The notes below the pieces were generated by a model. The model was not told the DNA's origin. It worked only from the letters and a program-made list of their open reading frames with translations, and ran no database searches. Source: a virus. From it: a DNA stretch of 64,000 nucleotides. Positions 25,425 to 34,598 of this stretch are shown in pieces; positions within the stretch are counted from its first letter, which is position 1, and the number at the start of each line of letters is the position of its first letter. The stretch lies in IMG/VR virus record IMGVR_UViG_3300025009_000051, positions 119,717 to 183,716 of that record; one strand, written 5' to 3'. Both the position numbers and the translations under genes were made by a program.

Positions 25425-25425
25425 A

Positions 25426-26190
25426 TTAAATTTTATTAAAATAATTTTCTAAATCTATTATTAATTTTTGTAAATCTGCATCATAAAATCCTGCACAATT
25501 AATACATCCACATTCTATTATTTTATAACCATTATTTGTGTTGGCTATATCCATTACAAAAGCATCTGCTAATTGGAAAATATTTATCATTTTTTCACAA
25601 AATTTAATAGCATTTTCATCTACCAAATTATTCTTATAATTTACAAATCCACCTATTCTATATGTAGAATATGTTGATATTTTTCCACCCACTATCCAAA
25701 ATCTGCTTTCATTATATATTTGTTTTACTTTGGATACTTGGATTTTTACATTTTTGTTCACAAACTTATTCTTAAGACACGATTGCCTCTTTTCATCCCA
25801 CTCATATTTATCAAATACAGCACCAGTAAATGTTTTTGTATCCAATGTAGGTCGGATGAACTTTCTTTTTGTAAAATCAATTTCATCATTAATGCCACAA
25901 ATAATCGAATCATAATTTAATAAATTGTCTTTATAATAGTCTTTATAAATTTCATAATTATGATTTTCATTTGCTAAACTACCAGGATAAAAATTAAAAT
26001 TTTTACCTATTCTGGCTAATTTAAGGCTACCAAATAAAAATACATTTGTTTCTTTTGTTTTAAATTTTAAATTTTCTGTAAAAGGTAGAACTTTAACTAT
26101 TTCATAATTAAGATTCAATCTTTCCAATGAATTTATGATATTATCATAATTCTGTTCTCTGAATGTATTTTCTTGAATTATATAATGCAT
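25426..26190 (-). CDS. ATP-grasp enzyme (R2K-clade-like)
   Basis: 254 residues from the ATG at 26190; an earlier in-frame start would overlap the nucleotidyltransferase gene. The R2K-type signature is visible: FIRPTLDTKTFTG (R113, K119), ESRFWIVGGK (E161, R163), D214 in MDIA, and IIECGCINCAGFYDADL (E226, N231). ATP-grasp enzymes ligate carboxylates to amines through acyl phosphates; R2K members are linked to peptide or amino-acid conjugation. Substrate unknown. It is flanked by a nucleotidyltransferase, a Cys/His protein and an unknown 287-aa protein. Confidence 0.75.
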   Translation of the reverse strand: MHYIIQENTFREQNYDNIINSLERLNLNYEIVKVLPFTENLKFKTKETNVFLFGSLKLARIGKNFNFYPGSLANENHNYEIYKDYYKDNLLNYDSIICGINDEIDFTKRKFIRPTLDTKTFTGAVFDKYEWDEKRQSCLKNKFVNKNVKIQVSKVKQIYNESRFWIVGGKISTYSTYRIGGFVNYKNNLVDENAIKFCEKMINIFQLADAFVMDIANTNNGYKIIECGCINCAGFYDADLQKLIIDLENYFNKI

Positions 26191-26207
26191 GATATTTAAA
26201 TTTATAT

Positions 26208-27695
26208 TTATGAGTTTCTTATATCGCAAGCCGGTCTCCAGAATGAATTGTTATACCATCTAAGTCTTAAATTAGTCAACAATTCATTTAAATGAGTTTT
26301 ATCTATTGATTCTGGTAAATCACAGTTATCATAAATCTCATCAATAATTTTAATTTCATTTTTAGCTTGATCAATAATAGTTTGTAAATCTACTTTACCT
26401 TTTCTAATATCAATTAATTTATCTGCATCTGGACGTTTTAAAATCATTCCTTTCCCTTCAGCAATTTCACGACTCATACTTAATAATCTAACACAATGCA
26501 TTAAATTTTTTCCGTCTATTTGTTGCTTATGTGATTCAACATCTACCCATCTATTTAAATTTCTTTCCTTTAACCAAGTTTGATAATTTTGATATTCTTT
26601 ACAATGAGTAGAATAAGAATTTAAATCATATAAAATAAAAGCTTTTATTCTTTCATTTTTTGGTATTGAAGACAATCTAATTTCATTACTAACTATTTCA
26701 TCTTCTTGATTCATTTTTATAATACCATTGTATTTTATTTCCGGTTTATCTTCATAAAACAATCCAAATACCATAATATATTTGTAAGCATCTTTAGGTT
26801 GAAGTTTACTTGATTTATATAAAGGTTCTAATAAATGTTTATAAGCGTTTGATAAATCTAATACATCTTGGTATTGAATGTTTGAATTGTGTTTCATGAC
26901 ATCCAATTTAGCATTCAGATTATTAATTTTTACAAGTAGACTATCTGAAAAACCATTTACGTCTAATACTCCATATTTAGATAAGATTTGAAGTTGTTTA
27001 GATAAATGAAATGATAATAATTGCCAATCATTTATATCAGCATGATGTTTAATAAATTCAATTAATTTATCATAGGTGTGAGGAATAGGAACCAATCCAC
27101 ATTTAGCTTGATCTAAATCATTTTGTTTTAACCAATCTATAATTGGAATTGTTTCTTTTTCTTGAATGACCGAAATAAAATCAAGTGGAGTTTTTCTTTT
27201 TGTTTTTGCTTTATTCCAATTCTGAAATTTATTTTGTCCTTGACTTTTTTGTATTTGTGCCGAAGCATATCCACCTACTGAATATTTGCATTGCTTTGTT
27301 AGAAATTTTGTTCTCTCGCATATTAATTCATGTAGAATTGGATGACGGTAAATTAAATTTTCATCATCTAAAAATAGCAATTCCAGAACCCCCGGATTTG
27401 AACTTAACAACAATTCAATATATCTTCCAATTTCAAAAAATACATTGTCGCCTTTAGGATTACCTTTTGAATCAAGTTCTCCGAATGCTAATTGAGGATA
27501 ATAAGTAGAGCCCAATCCAAATAGATATTTTTCCGGTATGATATAAATGCCTTTAAAATCTTCATCACTTCCTTCTGAATTAGTACCATATAAATGACTA
27601 CCAACTCTTGCAAGCAATAAAATCTCAAATTCTAAAATATCATCAGAATAAGTAGAGTCTAAATTTCTCTCTTTTAAAAAATCCTTTATTAACAT
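26208..27695 (-). CDS. YcgL-like nucleotidyltransferase (DNA polymerase beta superfamily)
   Basis: 495 residues. The N-terminal catalytic motif GSHLYGTNSEGSDEDFKG (GSxxYG at 32-37, acidic pair D44, D46) matches COG3541/YcgL nucleotidyltransferases, which occur in many phages. The rest is helical and family-typical. It would transfer a nucleotide to an unknown acceptor. Its transcript starts near 27837 and carries a GC-richer leader of about 140 bases. Confidence 0.85.
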   Translation of the reverse strand: MLIKDFLKERNLDSTYSDDILEFEILLLARVGSHLYGTNSEGSDEDFKGIYIIPEKYLFGLGSTYYPQLAFGELDSKGNPKGDNVFFEIGRYIELLLSSNPGVLELLFLDDENLIYRHPILHELICERTKFLTKQCKYSVGGYASAQIQKSQGQNKFQNWNKAKTKRKTPLDFISVIQEKETIPIIDWLKQNDLDQAKCGLVPIPHTYDKLIEFIKHHADINDWQLLSFHLSKQLQILSKYGVLDVNGFSDSLLVKINNLNAKLDVMKHNSNIQYQDVLDLSNAYKHLLEPLYKSSKLQPKDAYKYIMVFGLFYEDKPEIKYNGIIKMNQEDEIVSNEIRLSSIPKNERIKAFILYDLNSYSTHCKEYQNYQTWLKERNLNRWVDVESHKQQIDGKNLMHCVRLLSMSREIAEGKGMILKRPDADKLIDIRKGKVDLQTIIDQAKNEIKIIDEIYDNCDLPESIDKTHLNELLTNLRLRWYNNSFWRPACDIRNS

Positions 27696-27774
27696 AACTT
27701 CAATTTATTTTTGTATTTCGTTATAGTATTAAATTTCATATAAATTTCTTTATATTCATTTTTCCTAATTCAAT

Positions 27775-27832
27775 GAGTCTCCAATGAGTTACTCTCCAAA
27801 GGCGTTAATTCGGACCTACTCGGCCCTATTTT
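27775..27832 (-). promoter_or_regulatory. GC-richer 5' leader with hairpin before the nucleotidyltransferase gene
   Basis: About 58 bases stand out from the AT-rich background. The minus-strand RNA would begin near 27837 with the hairpin GGGCC-GAGTA-GGTCC (27812-27826), followed by two copies of ACTCATTG. Possible regulatory or stabilising leader; no known riboswitch recognised. Confidence 0.4.
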
Positions 27833-27843
27833 CTTTTATAATA

Positions 27844-27874
27844 CAAATTTAAATATTTTTTTGATATAAACAAA
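27844..27874 (-). promoter_or_regulatory. Bacteroidota-type promoter (TTTG-N19-TAAATTTG)
   Basis: Consensus -33 and -7 elements on the minus strand with 19-base spacing, upstream of the nucleotidyltransferase leader. Confidence 0.8.
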
Positions 27875-27882
27875 ATTTATTT

Positions 27883-28089
27883 TTAAGGTTCTAATTTTAA
27901 TCCCCGTTTATAGAGCCAATTCAGAACTTCCACTAAATCTGTGCTTTTGATTAAATCATCATTTTCGATTTTATAAACAATCTTTAACTCTTCTCCTGAA
28001 TCTGAATGGTAGGCGTATTCAACCTTTTTCTCTTCTTTAAACTTATCTGTAGCAAATTCTGACATCATTTGATTGTTGTATCTCTTCAT
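27883..28089 (-). CDS. Hypothetical protein, 68 aa
   Basis: Acidic/basic mixed small protein (MKRYNNQMMSEFATDKFKEE). It has its own late-type motif at 28111-28128, separating it from the topoisomerase transcript. Not recognised. Confidence 0.6.
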   Translation of the reverse strand: MKRYNNQMMSEFATDKFKEEKKVEYAYHSDSGEELKIVYKIENDDLIKSTDLVEVLNWLYKRGLKLEP

Positions 28090-28110
28090 CTATTTGAAAT
28101 AAGTTAGTAA

Positions 28111-28128
28111 TATAAAAATAAATATAAC
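28111..28128 (-). promoter_or_regulatory. Late-type promoter on the minus strand
   Basis: The minus strand reads GTTATATTTATTTTTATA, 22 bases before the ATG at 28089; one of the weaker matches. Confidence 0.45.
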
Positions 28129-28129
28129 T

Positions 28130-31100
28130 TTATTTTAAATTTTTAAGAAGTTCATGTAGATCTTCAATATAAATATCGACTGGTTCTTTCTTATTTATTT
28201 CTTCATAATTATCTTCTAATTGTTTTTTCTTTTTCTTATACTCTTCAGTAGTTTCTTTTGATAATGTATGAACAGGTAAATTTAATAAATAATTGTATGA
28301 GTCATCTATCTTATCAAATTTAAACTTTTCTAATTGAGTTATGATTTCAGTTTTAGGTGTATCATTTATTTTAAGTTTGTTCTCGAAAATTTTTATAGAG
28401 AACAAGATCTTGTTAGATAATATTTTTATGTCCTTAGATATACTATCGAGTAAGAACGTCTTTCTTTTCGTTATATAAGGTAGTCTAAAATGTAAAAAAT
28501 GAGTGATGATATCATAAATATTTTCAAACTGTTTTAATTTTCCAAATTCATCTAATACATTCAAATTTTCAGATTCATATGAAGTCAATTTTAATAATTT
28601 CATAATATCCTCTTTGGTAAAATCGGCTAAATCAGATCTTGAAAATTTAATTATGTATTCAATATTTTCTTTACTGTTATTTTCATAATCTACAATTTTT
28701 CTTTTATCTATTAATTCATTCAAATATATTTCATAATCTTCAAACTCCCAATTTGGAGGAAGTTCTGTAATCTTAATTGTATTGGTATTTATCCTTTCAT
28801 ATGTTCCACTGAATATCCATCTTTTATTTGTTTCATCGAAAAAAGTATTTTCATTATTTGTAAAATCTGGATAATAGGGTTTAATTATTTTATTTTTTAT
28901 TTTCTTACCTTTTAAAATATCAATACAAATATTAATAATTTCTTGAGGATTTCTATTTAAAATATTTGTGGCAAATCCAACAGCAATACCAGAAGAACCA
29001 TTTATTAATACCATTGGAATAATAGGTAGAAAATATTTTGGTTCTATTTCTACTCCCTCATCGAATGTAGGAGTTAATAAATTATTATCTTTATAAAGAT
29101 ATTCGAAATTTGGTGAAATTTTTGTACTTACATATCTTGCAGCACCTGCTTCTCTATCTCTAAAAGAACCATATTGTCCAATATCCAATAATAAAGGTAA
29201 ATTATTTTTAAAGGTTTGTGCCATATTAATAATGGCTCCTTCTAAGCTTACATTTCCATGATGATAGTGTTGAGTGTCTGCAATTCTACCTGCACATTGA
29301 AATACTTTAGTTTCTTTGGTTATTTTTCTTGCTTCATTTATAATTTTCCTTTGTGTTGGTTTAAATCCATCTATTGCACTTGGTATTGCTCTTTGTTCAA
29401 TCACATGATAAGCATATGACAAATATTCTTCATTTAAATATTGTGAAATAGTTTTTACATCTTTTGTATATAATATCTCTTCAACTAAATTTTCTACAAT
29501 TATTTTCTTTCTTAAATCTGTTTCTCTACCAAACCATATTTCCAATAATTCTTTTGAATTTTCGTCTAATTTAAATTGAATTAATTTTGGAGATTGAATA
29601 ATCTTTTTATACTCTTCATTTTCTAAAGCAGCTAACCCCTTTTTATAACTTATGTCCCATTTCTTTAATTCTGTTTCTTTTAATTTATGTAACCAATGAT
29701 TATATTCTGTTTCTGAATAAAATTCTAAAACTTCTTTATTGTGCTTTGCTACAACAACCGGAGTTAATATTCTAAATACTTTTCCTTGCTCATATAATTC
29801 TGGCCAAAAAGTGTAAAAGAAATTAATTAATAAACCTGCAATTGCGTCTCCGTCAGTATCAGAGTCACTCATGATTCGAATTTCATTATATCTTAAATCT
29901 GTAGCTTTTTCTCCAATTTTTAATCCTACAGCCGCCATCAAATCTTTTAACTCTTTATTTTTATATACATCAAGAGATTCAATTTTCGAAACATTCTTAA
30001 CCTTGCCTCTCAATGGAAATAAACCATGAATTTTATTATCCATATATTTTCTGGCGCCGCTTTTGGCCGAATCCCCTTCAGTAATTAAAAGTATGCAACC
30101 AGATCTATCTGTATTTTTAGCATCTATTAATTTATCTACAATGACTTTATGAATTTTTCTATTTTCTATTCTTAAATCTCTTTCCTTTGCTTCTTCTTCT
30201 TTCTTTTTTGCCCAATCAATTATACTTGCACATATTTCACTATTAAATAATTTATTTAGAAATTTTTCACTTACAATATGTTCTGTTCCAAAATCAACTG
30301 GTTTAGTAGACAATTTTTGTTTTGTTTGACTTCCAAAAGCAGGATTGATAATTGTAGAATTAATAAATAAAAATAAATGTTGCTTAATACCATATGGAGT
30401 GATATTAACCTTATATTTCTTTTTTATTTTTTCTCTTAACCAATCTGTAATTTGATTTGCTATGTATTCTACATGCTCTCCGCCTTCTGGAACAGATAAA
30501 CTATTTACAAAACTAATATGATTAAATCCTTTTGTTGACAATTTAATTGCTATCGACCAATCTTTACTTTCTTCAAATATTATATCTTCGGCCGCACTTT
30601 CAAATAAATCACTAAATTCTTTAAATGATTTATATTGATATTTTTCTTTTACTCCGTCTACATCTAATACAATTTTTAATCCAGAATTACAGGCCGCGAC
30701 ATTAATAATTTTAAATCTTATCCAGTCAATTAAATCTTTATCTATAATTGTATAATCAAATCTTTTGTAATCGGGTGTGAACTTTATTTCTGTATAATGT
30801 TCTTTTGAATTTTCTATTTTAAAATCTTCAAATACAGATAAATTATCTCGATAGGTTCTTTGAAATTGTTTTTTTCCATCTGCACTTTTTATTGTGAATT
30901 TTTTGGAGAAAATATTAGTTATACTACTACCTACTCCATTTCTACCTGCCACAATTCTATTTTCTGTATCATCAAAATTGCTACCCGACCTTAATTTACT
31001 CACGATTAAATCTGGAATATATAGATTATATTCTGAGTGCATAATTATTGGAATTCCACCGTTGTCCCAAACTGATATTTCACCTGTCTTGGTGTTTAGC

Positions 31101-31351
31101 TTAACTTTAATAGCATCTATAACATTATTTCTTAAATGCTCGTCTACACTATTAGAAATAATTTCGTTGAATATTTGAAATAATCCGGGAGAAGCATTAA
31201 TTTGCGTTGAAACCAATTTATTATTTTTTAAGCTATAAATTTCAACTGCTTGCCTTGATGTAGATCCGATCATAATTTCGGGTCTTTTTAAAATATACTC
31301 TACTTCATCTTGAATCCATTGATATTTTTGTTCTAAAGTTTTTTGTTGCAT
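28130..31351 (-). CDS. Type II DNA topoisomerase, GyrB/ParE and GyrA/ParC halves fused
   Basis: 1073 residues. The ATPase half has NEIISNSVDEHL, DNGGIPI and GRNGVGSS. The Toprim domain has LLITEGDSAKSG and the metal triad DSDTDGD. The cleavage half begins YLSYAYHVIEQRAIPSAIDGFKP and has the catalytic tyrosine Y740 in AARYVSTK, after YHHGNVSLEG. One continuous frame spans all parts, as in eukaryotic and large-virus topoisomerase II, whereas T4 uses three genes. The end stops soon after the coiled-coil gate with no long GyrA beta-pinwheel, so relaxation or decatenation rather than gyrase activity is expected. Confidence 0.93.
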   Translation of the reverse strand: MQQKTLEQKYQWIQDEVEYILKRPEIMIGSTSRQAVEIYSLKNNKLVSTQINASPGLFQIFNEIISNSVDEHLRNNVIDAIKVKLNTKTGEISVWDNGGIPIIMHSEYNLYIPDLIVSKLRSGSNFDDTENRIVAGRNGVGSSITNIFSKKFTIKSADGKKQFQRTYRDNLSVFEDFKIENSKEHYTEIKFTPDYKRFDYTIIDKDLIDWIRFKIINVAACNSGLKIVLDVDGVKEKYQYKSFKEFSDLFESAAEDIIFEESKDWSIAIKLSTKGFNHISFVNSLSVPEGGEHVEYIANQITDWLREKIKKKYKVNITPYGIKQHLFLFINSTIINPAFGSQTKQKLSTKPVDFGTEHIVSEKFLNKLFNSEICASIIDWAKKKEEEAKERDLRIENRKIHKVIVDKLIDAKNTDRSGCILLITEGDSAKSGARKYMDNKIHGLFPLRGKVKNVSKIESLDVYKNKELKDLMAAVGLKIGEKATDLRYNEIRIMSDSDTDGDAIAGLLINFFYTFWPELYEQGKVFRILTPVVVAKHNKEVLEFYSETEYNHWLHKLKETELKKWDISYKKGLAALENEEYKKIIQSPKLIQFKLDENSKELLEIWFGRETDLRKKIIVENLVEEILYTKDVKTISQYLNEEYLSYAYHVIEQRAIPSAIDGFKPTQRKIINEARKITKETKVFQCAGRIADTQHYHHGNVSLEGAIINMAQTFKNNLPLLLDIGQYGSFRDREAGAARYVSTKISPNFEYLYKDNNLLTPTFDEGVEIEPKYFLPIIPMVLINGSSGIAVGFATNILNRNPQEIINICIDILKGKKIKNKIIKPYYPDFTNNENTFFDETNKRWIFSGTYERINTNTIKITELPPNWEFEDYEIYLNELIDKRKIVDYENNSKENIEYIIKFSRSDLADFTKEDIMKLLKLTSYESENLNVLDEFGKLKQFENIYDIITHFLHFRLPYITKRKTFLLDSISKDIKILSNKILFSIKIFENKLKINDTPKTEIITQLEKFKFDKIDDSYNYLLNLPVHTLSKETTEEYKKKKKQLEDNYEEINKKEPVDIYIEDLHELLKNLK

Positions 31352-31366
31352 AAAAATTTATTTTAA

Positions 31367-31397
31367 GAATTATAATAATAATAACTATAATAACAAA
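31367..31397 (-). promoter_or_regulatory. Host-type promoter (TTTG-N19-TATAATTC) for the topoisomerase
   Basis: Same -7 variant as at 24271. Minus strand, 15 bases before the ATG at 31351. Confidence 0.55.
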
Positions 31398-31422
31398 ATT
31401 TTTCTATTTTTATTTTTGTTTG

Positions 31423-31437
31423 TTATATTTATAAATA
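31423..31437 (+). promoter_or_regulatory. Late-type promoter
   Basis: TTATATTTATAAATA, 17 bases before the ATG at 31455; matches the late motif. Confidence 0.55.
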
Positions 31438-31454
31438 CACATTAAAAACAAAAT

Positions 31455-31595
31455 ATGAAAACAAAACAAAATATTCAATTAACATTAGATATTGAATTAA
31501 TAGATTGGTTAAAACAAAATTGCATAAAAAAATCAGAATTAGTAAATAAATTATTATTAGAATATAAAAAAAATAAAGAGCATGCTAAAATTTAA
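31455..31595 (+). CDS. Ribbon-helix-helix-like small protein, 46 aa
   Basis: ATG at 31455. A short strand (NIQLTLDIELIDWLKQ) precedes two helices (KKSELVNKLLLEYKK), the pattern of Arc/MetJ-type repressors, and resembles the protein at 33287. It overlaps the start of the endonuclease gene by 14 bases, so it may regulate that gene. Confidence 0.6.
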   Translation: MKTKQNIQLTLDIELIDWLKQNCIKKSELVNKLLLEYKKNKEHAKI

Positions 31596-32703
31596 TACTA
31601 AATATTATTGTGTATGTGGATTTTCACATAAAAGTAAATTATCTTTAGGTCAACACAGAAGCAGATGTGAAATATTTAAAAATTATCTTTTATCAATATC
31701 AAATGAAATTGTTTTTGAAAAATATCTAAAACAAGGAATAGCAATCTCCAGGTTGGCACAAGAATATCAAATTGATAGAAGTATAATAGAAAAAATAATT
31801 AAACAACATAAAATTCCAATTAGAACAGGAAAAGAATCTCAAAATTTGAATTCTGTAAAACAAAAAAGAATAAATACTCAATTAGCAAAGTTCGGTGTAG
31901 AAAATTGCATGCAAAATAAAGACATTTATAAAAAATTTAAAGAAACATGCATTAAAAAATATGGTGTAGAATATCCAATGCAATCAAACGAAATAAAAGA
32001 AAAATTAAAAAAAATAATATTATAAAAATATGGTGTAGAAAATACATTTCAAAATGAATTAATAAAAGAAAAATCGAAAAAAACAATGTTAGAAAAATAT
32101 GGAGTAGACCATAATACAAAATTTTTAAATTGGGAAGAAAACACAAAAAAAAGAAATTTAAAAAAATATGGTTGTGAATGGCCAATGCAATCACAAATAA
32201 TAAAAAATAAAGCTAAACAAACAAAAAAAGAAATATATGGAAATGAATATTATACCAATCCTACTAAAGCATTAAAAACAAAAATAAAAAATAATATAAC
32301 TCAAAATAAATCATACATTCCATCAATATATTCTCAAAATTTATTTTGGAAAATTTATGAGCAATTAGAAAATAAAGAACACATTTATTTTGCCAAATTA
32401 AATAAAGAATTTGGAAAATATAATTCAATAAATAATAAATATTATTTTTATGATTTTGTAGATACAAAAAATAAAAAGATAATTGAATTTAATGGAGATT
32501 ATTGGCATATGAATCCAAATAAATTTAAATCTGCAGATATACATCCAACTTCAAAATTATTAGCAGAAGAAATATGGTATAAAGATCAACAAAAAATAAA
32601 TTTTATTACATCAATTGGTTTTAAAGTTTTAATTATTTGGGAGGCAGAAGCTAAACAAAATGAAAGTATAATTATTAATAAGTGCATTAATTTTTTAAAA
32701 TAA
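31582..32703 (+). pseudogene. Homing-endonuclease-like gene interrupted by one in-frame TAA
   Basis: A single frame runs 31582-32703 with one stop at 32023-32025. The protein has an N-terminal Cys/His finger, a helix-turn-helix-like segment (GIAISRLAQEYQIDRSIIEKI), several KYGVE-type repeats that occur in phage mobile endonucleases, and a C-terminal VSR/EDxHD-like nuclease core IIEFNGDYWHMNP. The stop falls exactly where a Lys or Glu is expected at the start of a KYGVEN repeat, so one base change from AAA or GAA explains it. The downstream part has an ATG at 32086 and could be made as a separate nuclease. Confidence 0.8.
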
Positions 32704-32706
32704 AAT

Positions 32707-32737
32707 AGGGATTACACCCATATTTGATATAATCCCT
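32707..32737 (-). terminator. Terminator downstream of the Hsp20 gene
   Basis: An 8-bp stem AGGGATTA/TAATCCCT with a 15-base loop, followed on the minus strand by ATTTTATTTT. It lies 45 bases beyond the hsp20 stop. Confidence 0.6.
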
Positions 32738-32781
32738 CTAAAAAACCTACACATATGTAATATATAATTAATAATTATTTT

Positions 32782-33168
32782 TTAATTTATATTAATCTCT
32801 ATTTCTTTAAACTCTTCTTTTTTAATTAAATTAACATATAAAATTCCATTATCATATTTGGAGTTTATTCTTGTAGAGTCTATGTCGTCTGGTAGTTTAA
32901 ATGATATATCTATTTCTTCAGGACTAAATTGTTTTCTTATAAAATTAATTTTACTTTTTTCTTCTTTTTTATTTTTAGTTTTTATTGACAATATATCCTT
33001 ATTTACTTTTAATGATATATCTGTTTCATCTCTACTTATTCCAGGCAATGCAACTTGTAATTGATATTCATCTTCTTTTTCAATTACATTATATTTTGTA
33101 GAATTAACTTTTGATTCCCATAATGAATCAAATAAATTTGTGTTAAAAAAATAACTGCTGTTATACAT
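32782..33168 (-). CDS. Small heat-shock protein (Hsp20/alpha-crystallin)
   Basis: 128 residues. The alpha-crystallin domain spans about 28-125 with the family strands (YQLQVALPGISRDETDISL; ISFKLPDDID) and the C-terminal NGILYVNLIKK signature. Hsp20 holds unfolding proteins; phage versions, as in cyanophages, are thought to support virion protein folding. It is flanked by mobile or RHH genes and has its own terminator. Confidence 0.9.
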   Translation of the reverse strand: MYNSSYFFNTNLFDSLWESKVNSTKYNVIEKEDEYQLQVALPGISRDETDISLKVNKDILSIKTKNKKEEKSKINFIRKQFSPEEIDISFKLPDDIDSTRINSKYDNGILYVNLIKKEEFKEIEININ

Positions 33169-33286
33169 AATTTTTAGATTTAAAGGTTAATAATTTATTC
33201 TATCAATTATGTATATAACAAAAAAAATACAATTTGTTATTTTGAATAAAATTTTATATACTTTCTATATATTCTAATTAAATTTT

Positions 33287-33598
33287 ATGAAACGATTATA
33301 TACCTTTAAATTTGATACAGAAATAAATGATTGGTTAGAGTCACAGTCTAAATCTAATCATATGTCTAAAACTCAATATCTTGTCAATTTAATTTTAGAA
33401 GATAAAGAATTACAAGAAAAAACACCTAAGACAAATCTAAATTGGGATAATAATATTTCCGATCATATTCTTTATGTTCTGAATAATAGTAGGAATTTAA
33501 TTGATTGTGCAAATAAATTAAGAATATCAAATTATGAATTATCAAAATATATTGAACAATACAATATTAAAAAGAAAGAAGGAATTTATCTAATATAA
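33287..33598 (+). CDS. Ribbon-helix-helix-like DNA-binding protein, 103 aa
   Basis: The N-terminal YTFKFDTEINDWLESQSKSN-type strand and helices up to LVNLILEDKE fit an RHH domain. The C-terminal part (ISNYELSKYIEQYNIKK) looks like a helix-turn-helix. The N-terminus is similar to the 46-aa protein at 31455. It overlaps the convergent gene at 33590 by nine bases. Upstream is AT-rich with only a loose late-motif match. Confidence 0.65.
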   Translation: MKRLYTFKFDTEINDWLESQSKSNHMSKTQYLVNLILEDKELQEKTPKTNLNWDNNISDHILYVLNNSRNLIDCANKLRISNYELSKYIEQYNIKKKEGIYLI

Positions 33599-33802
33599 TT
33601 TATTTAGCTCAATTAAAATCTCTTCCATTTCTAAATCATTTAATTTTCTACCTGGTTGAAATCCTATTACTTTTATTATAATATTTATATTTTCAGAAAT
33701 AGAGACAGCATTTAAAATTTTAAAAACAAAATTTTCTTTTAATTTATTTAAATATCCTTCTACTTCTACCGGAGTCATTGTTTTACAAATATATTTTTCC
33801 AT
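33590..33802 (-). CDS. Hypothetical protein, 70 aa
   Basis: Small protein with a hydrophobic strand (VSISENINIIIKVIGF) and an acidic C-terminal helix. Last gene of the 33.6-36.6 kb minus run. Not recognised. Confidence 0.6.
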   Translation of the reverse strand: MEKYICKTMTPVEVEGYLNKLKENFVFKILNAVSISENINIIIKVIGFQPGRKLNDLEMEEILIELNKLY

Positions 33803-33813
33803 TTTTTTATTTT

Positions 33814-34212
33814 TTATAGCAGCTCTGCCGCCTCGTTAATTAATTGTTCAAAATATTTTTGAAATTTTTCTTTTTCTTCAATTGTCTTAAAACATAAAAA
33901 TTCGACCGCTCTGCTACTGTTAGGTTGTTTAATACAATAACCTTTTCTACTTTGAGTGTAATGATAACCATCATAATGATCTCTTAATAGTTCAAGTTTT
34001 CTAAGAGCTTTATATTTATCTGGGATTATTCGATACAGCCAATCTTGTTGAAGATTACATCTCTTCTCTAATTCTTCCCAAGATTTACATTTTTGATTTT
34101 CAAAGTCTATGTCAGAAAATAACTCTATTAAAATTTTTTTAGTTTCTTCATGTCTTGCAGAAAGGTATAGATCCACAATTCTTTCTTCATTAATTTTTTG
34201 TGATAACTTCAT
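33814..34212 (-). CDS. Hypothetical protein, 132 aa
   Basis: Helical, with YRIIPDKYKALRKLELLRDHYDG and a basic centre that could bind nucleic acid. Not recognised. Confidence 0.6.
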   Translation of the reverse strand: MKLSQKINEERIVDLYLSARHEETKKILIELFSDIDFENQKCKSWEELEKRCNLQQDWLYRIIPDKYKALRKLELLRDHYDGYHYTQSRKGYCIKQPNSSRAVEFLCFKTIEEKEKFQKYFEQLINEAAELL

Positions 34213-34235
34213 ATTTTTTAAATTAAAATTTATTA

Positions 34236-34595
34236 TTATGTTTTATTTGATAACATTGAAATTCCAGTAAGCAGTCCAATAAACAATAAAGGAAATCCCC
34301 AATTTAGAAAATGAATATCATTTCCTACAAACCCACCTAAAATCATACATGCCCCAGCAATACCCGAAACAATTTGAAAAAATCCCATTAGATTTAAAAA
34401 CTTTATATATTCTTCTGCATCATCCGCCCAATACAATATTAATGAAAGCAATGTTAAACCATAAAAGATTAGTGGTAATAAAGAATAACCAATTTGTGGT
34501 ACATCTTGTTTTACAAATCCATCGACGACAAATAGAAGTGAAGTCACAACGATTAATAAATTAATTCCTGCCATTATGCCCAATAGTGTTTTCAT
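34236..34595 (-). CDS. Four-pass membrane protein, 119 aa
   Basis: Hydrophobic segments at ~5-25, ~38-58, ~70-90 and ~97-115 with short loops. Function unknown; could be a superinfection or holin-like membrane protein, but nothing specific shows this. Confidence 0.7.
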   Translation of the reverse strand: MKTLLGIMAGINLLIVVTSLLFVVDGFVKQDVPQIGYSLLPLIFYGLTLLSLILYWADDAEEYIKFLNLMGFFQIVSGIAGACMILGGFVGNDIHFLNWGFPLLFIGLLTGISMLSNKT

Positions 34596-34598
34596 ACT

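Noticed and set aside
27775-27832. 5S rRNA or tRNA fragment
   Set aside because: GAGTAGG looks like a 5S end but the rest does not pair as 5S or tRNA; it lies between a promoter and a gene as a leader.
31582-32703. TAA reassigned to an amino acid
   Set aside because: TAA is the normal terminator of most genes in the window, so the single internal TAA is better explained by mutation or readthrough.
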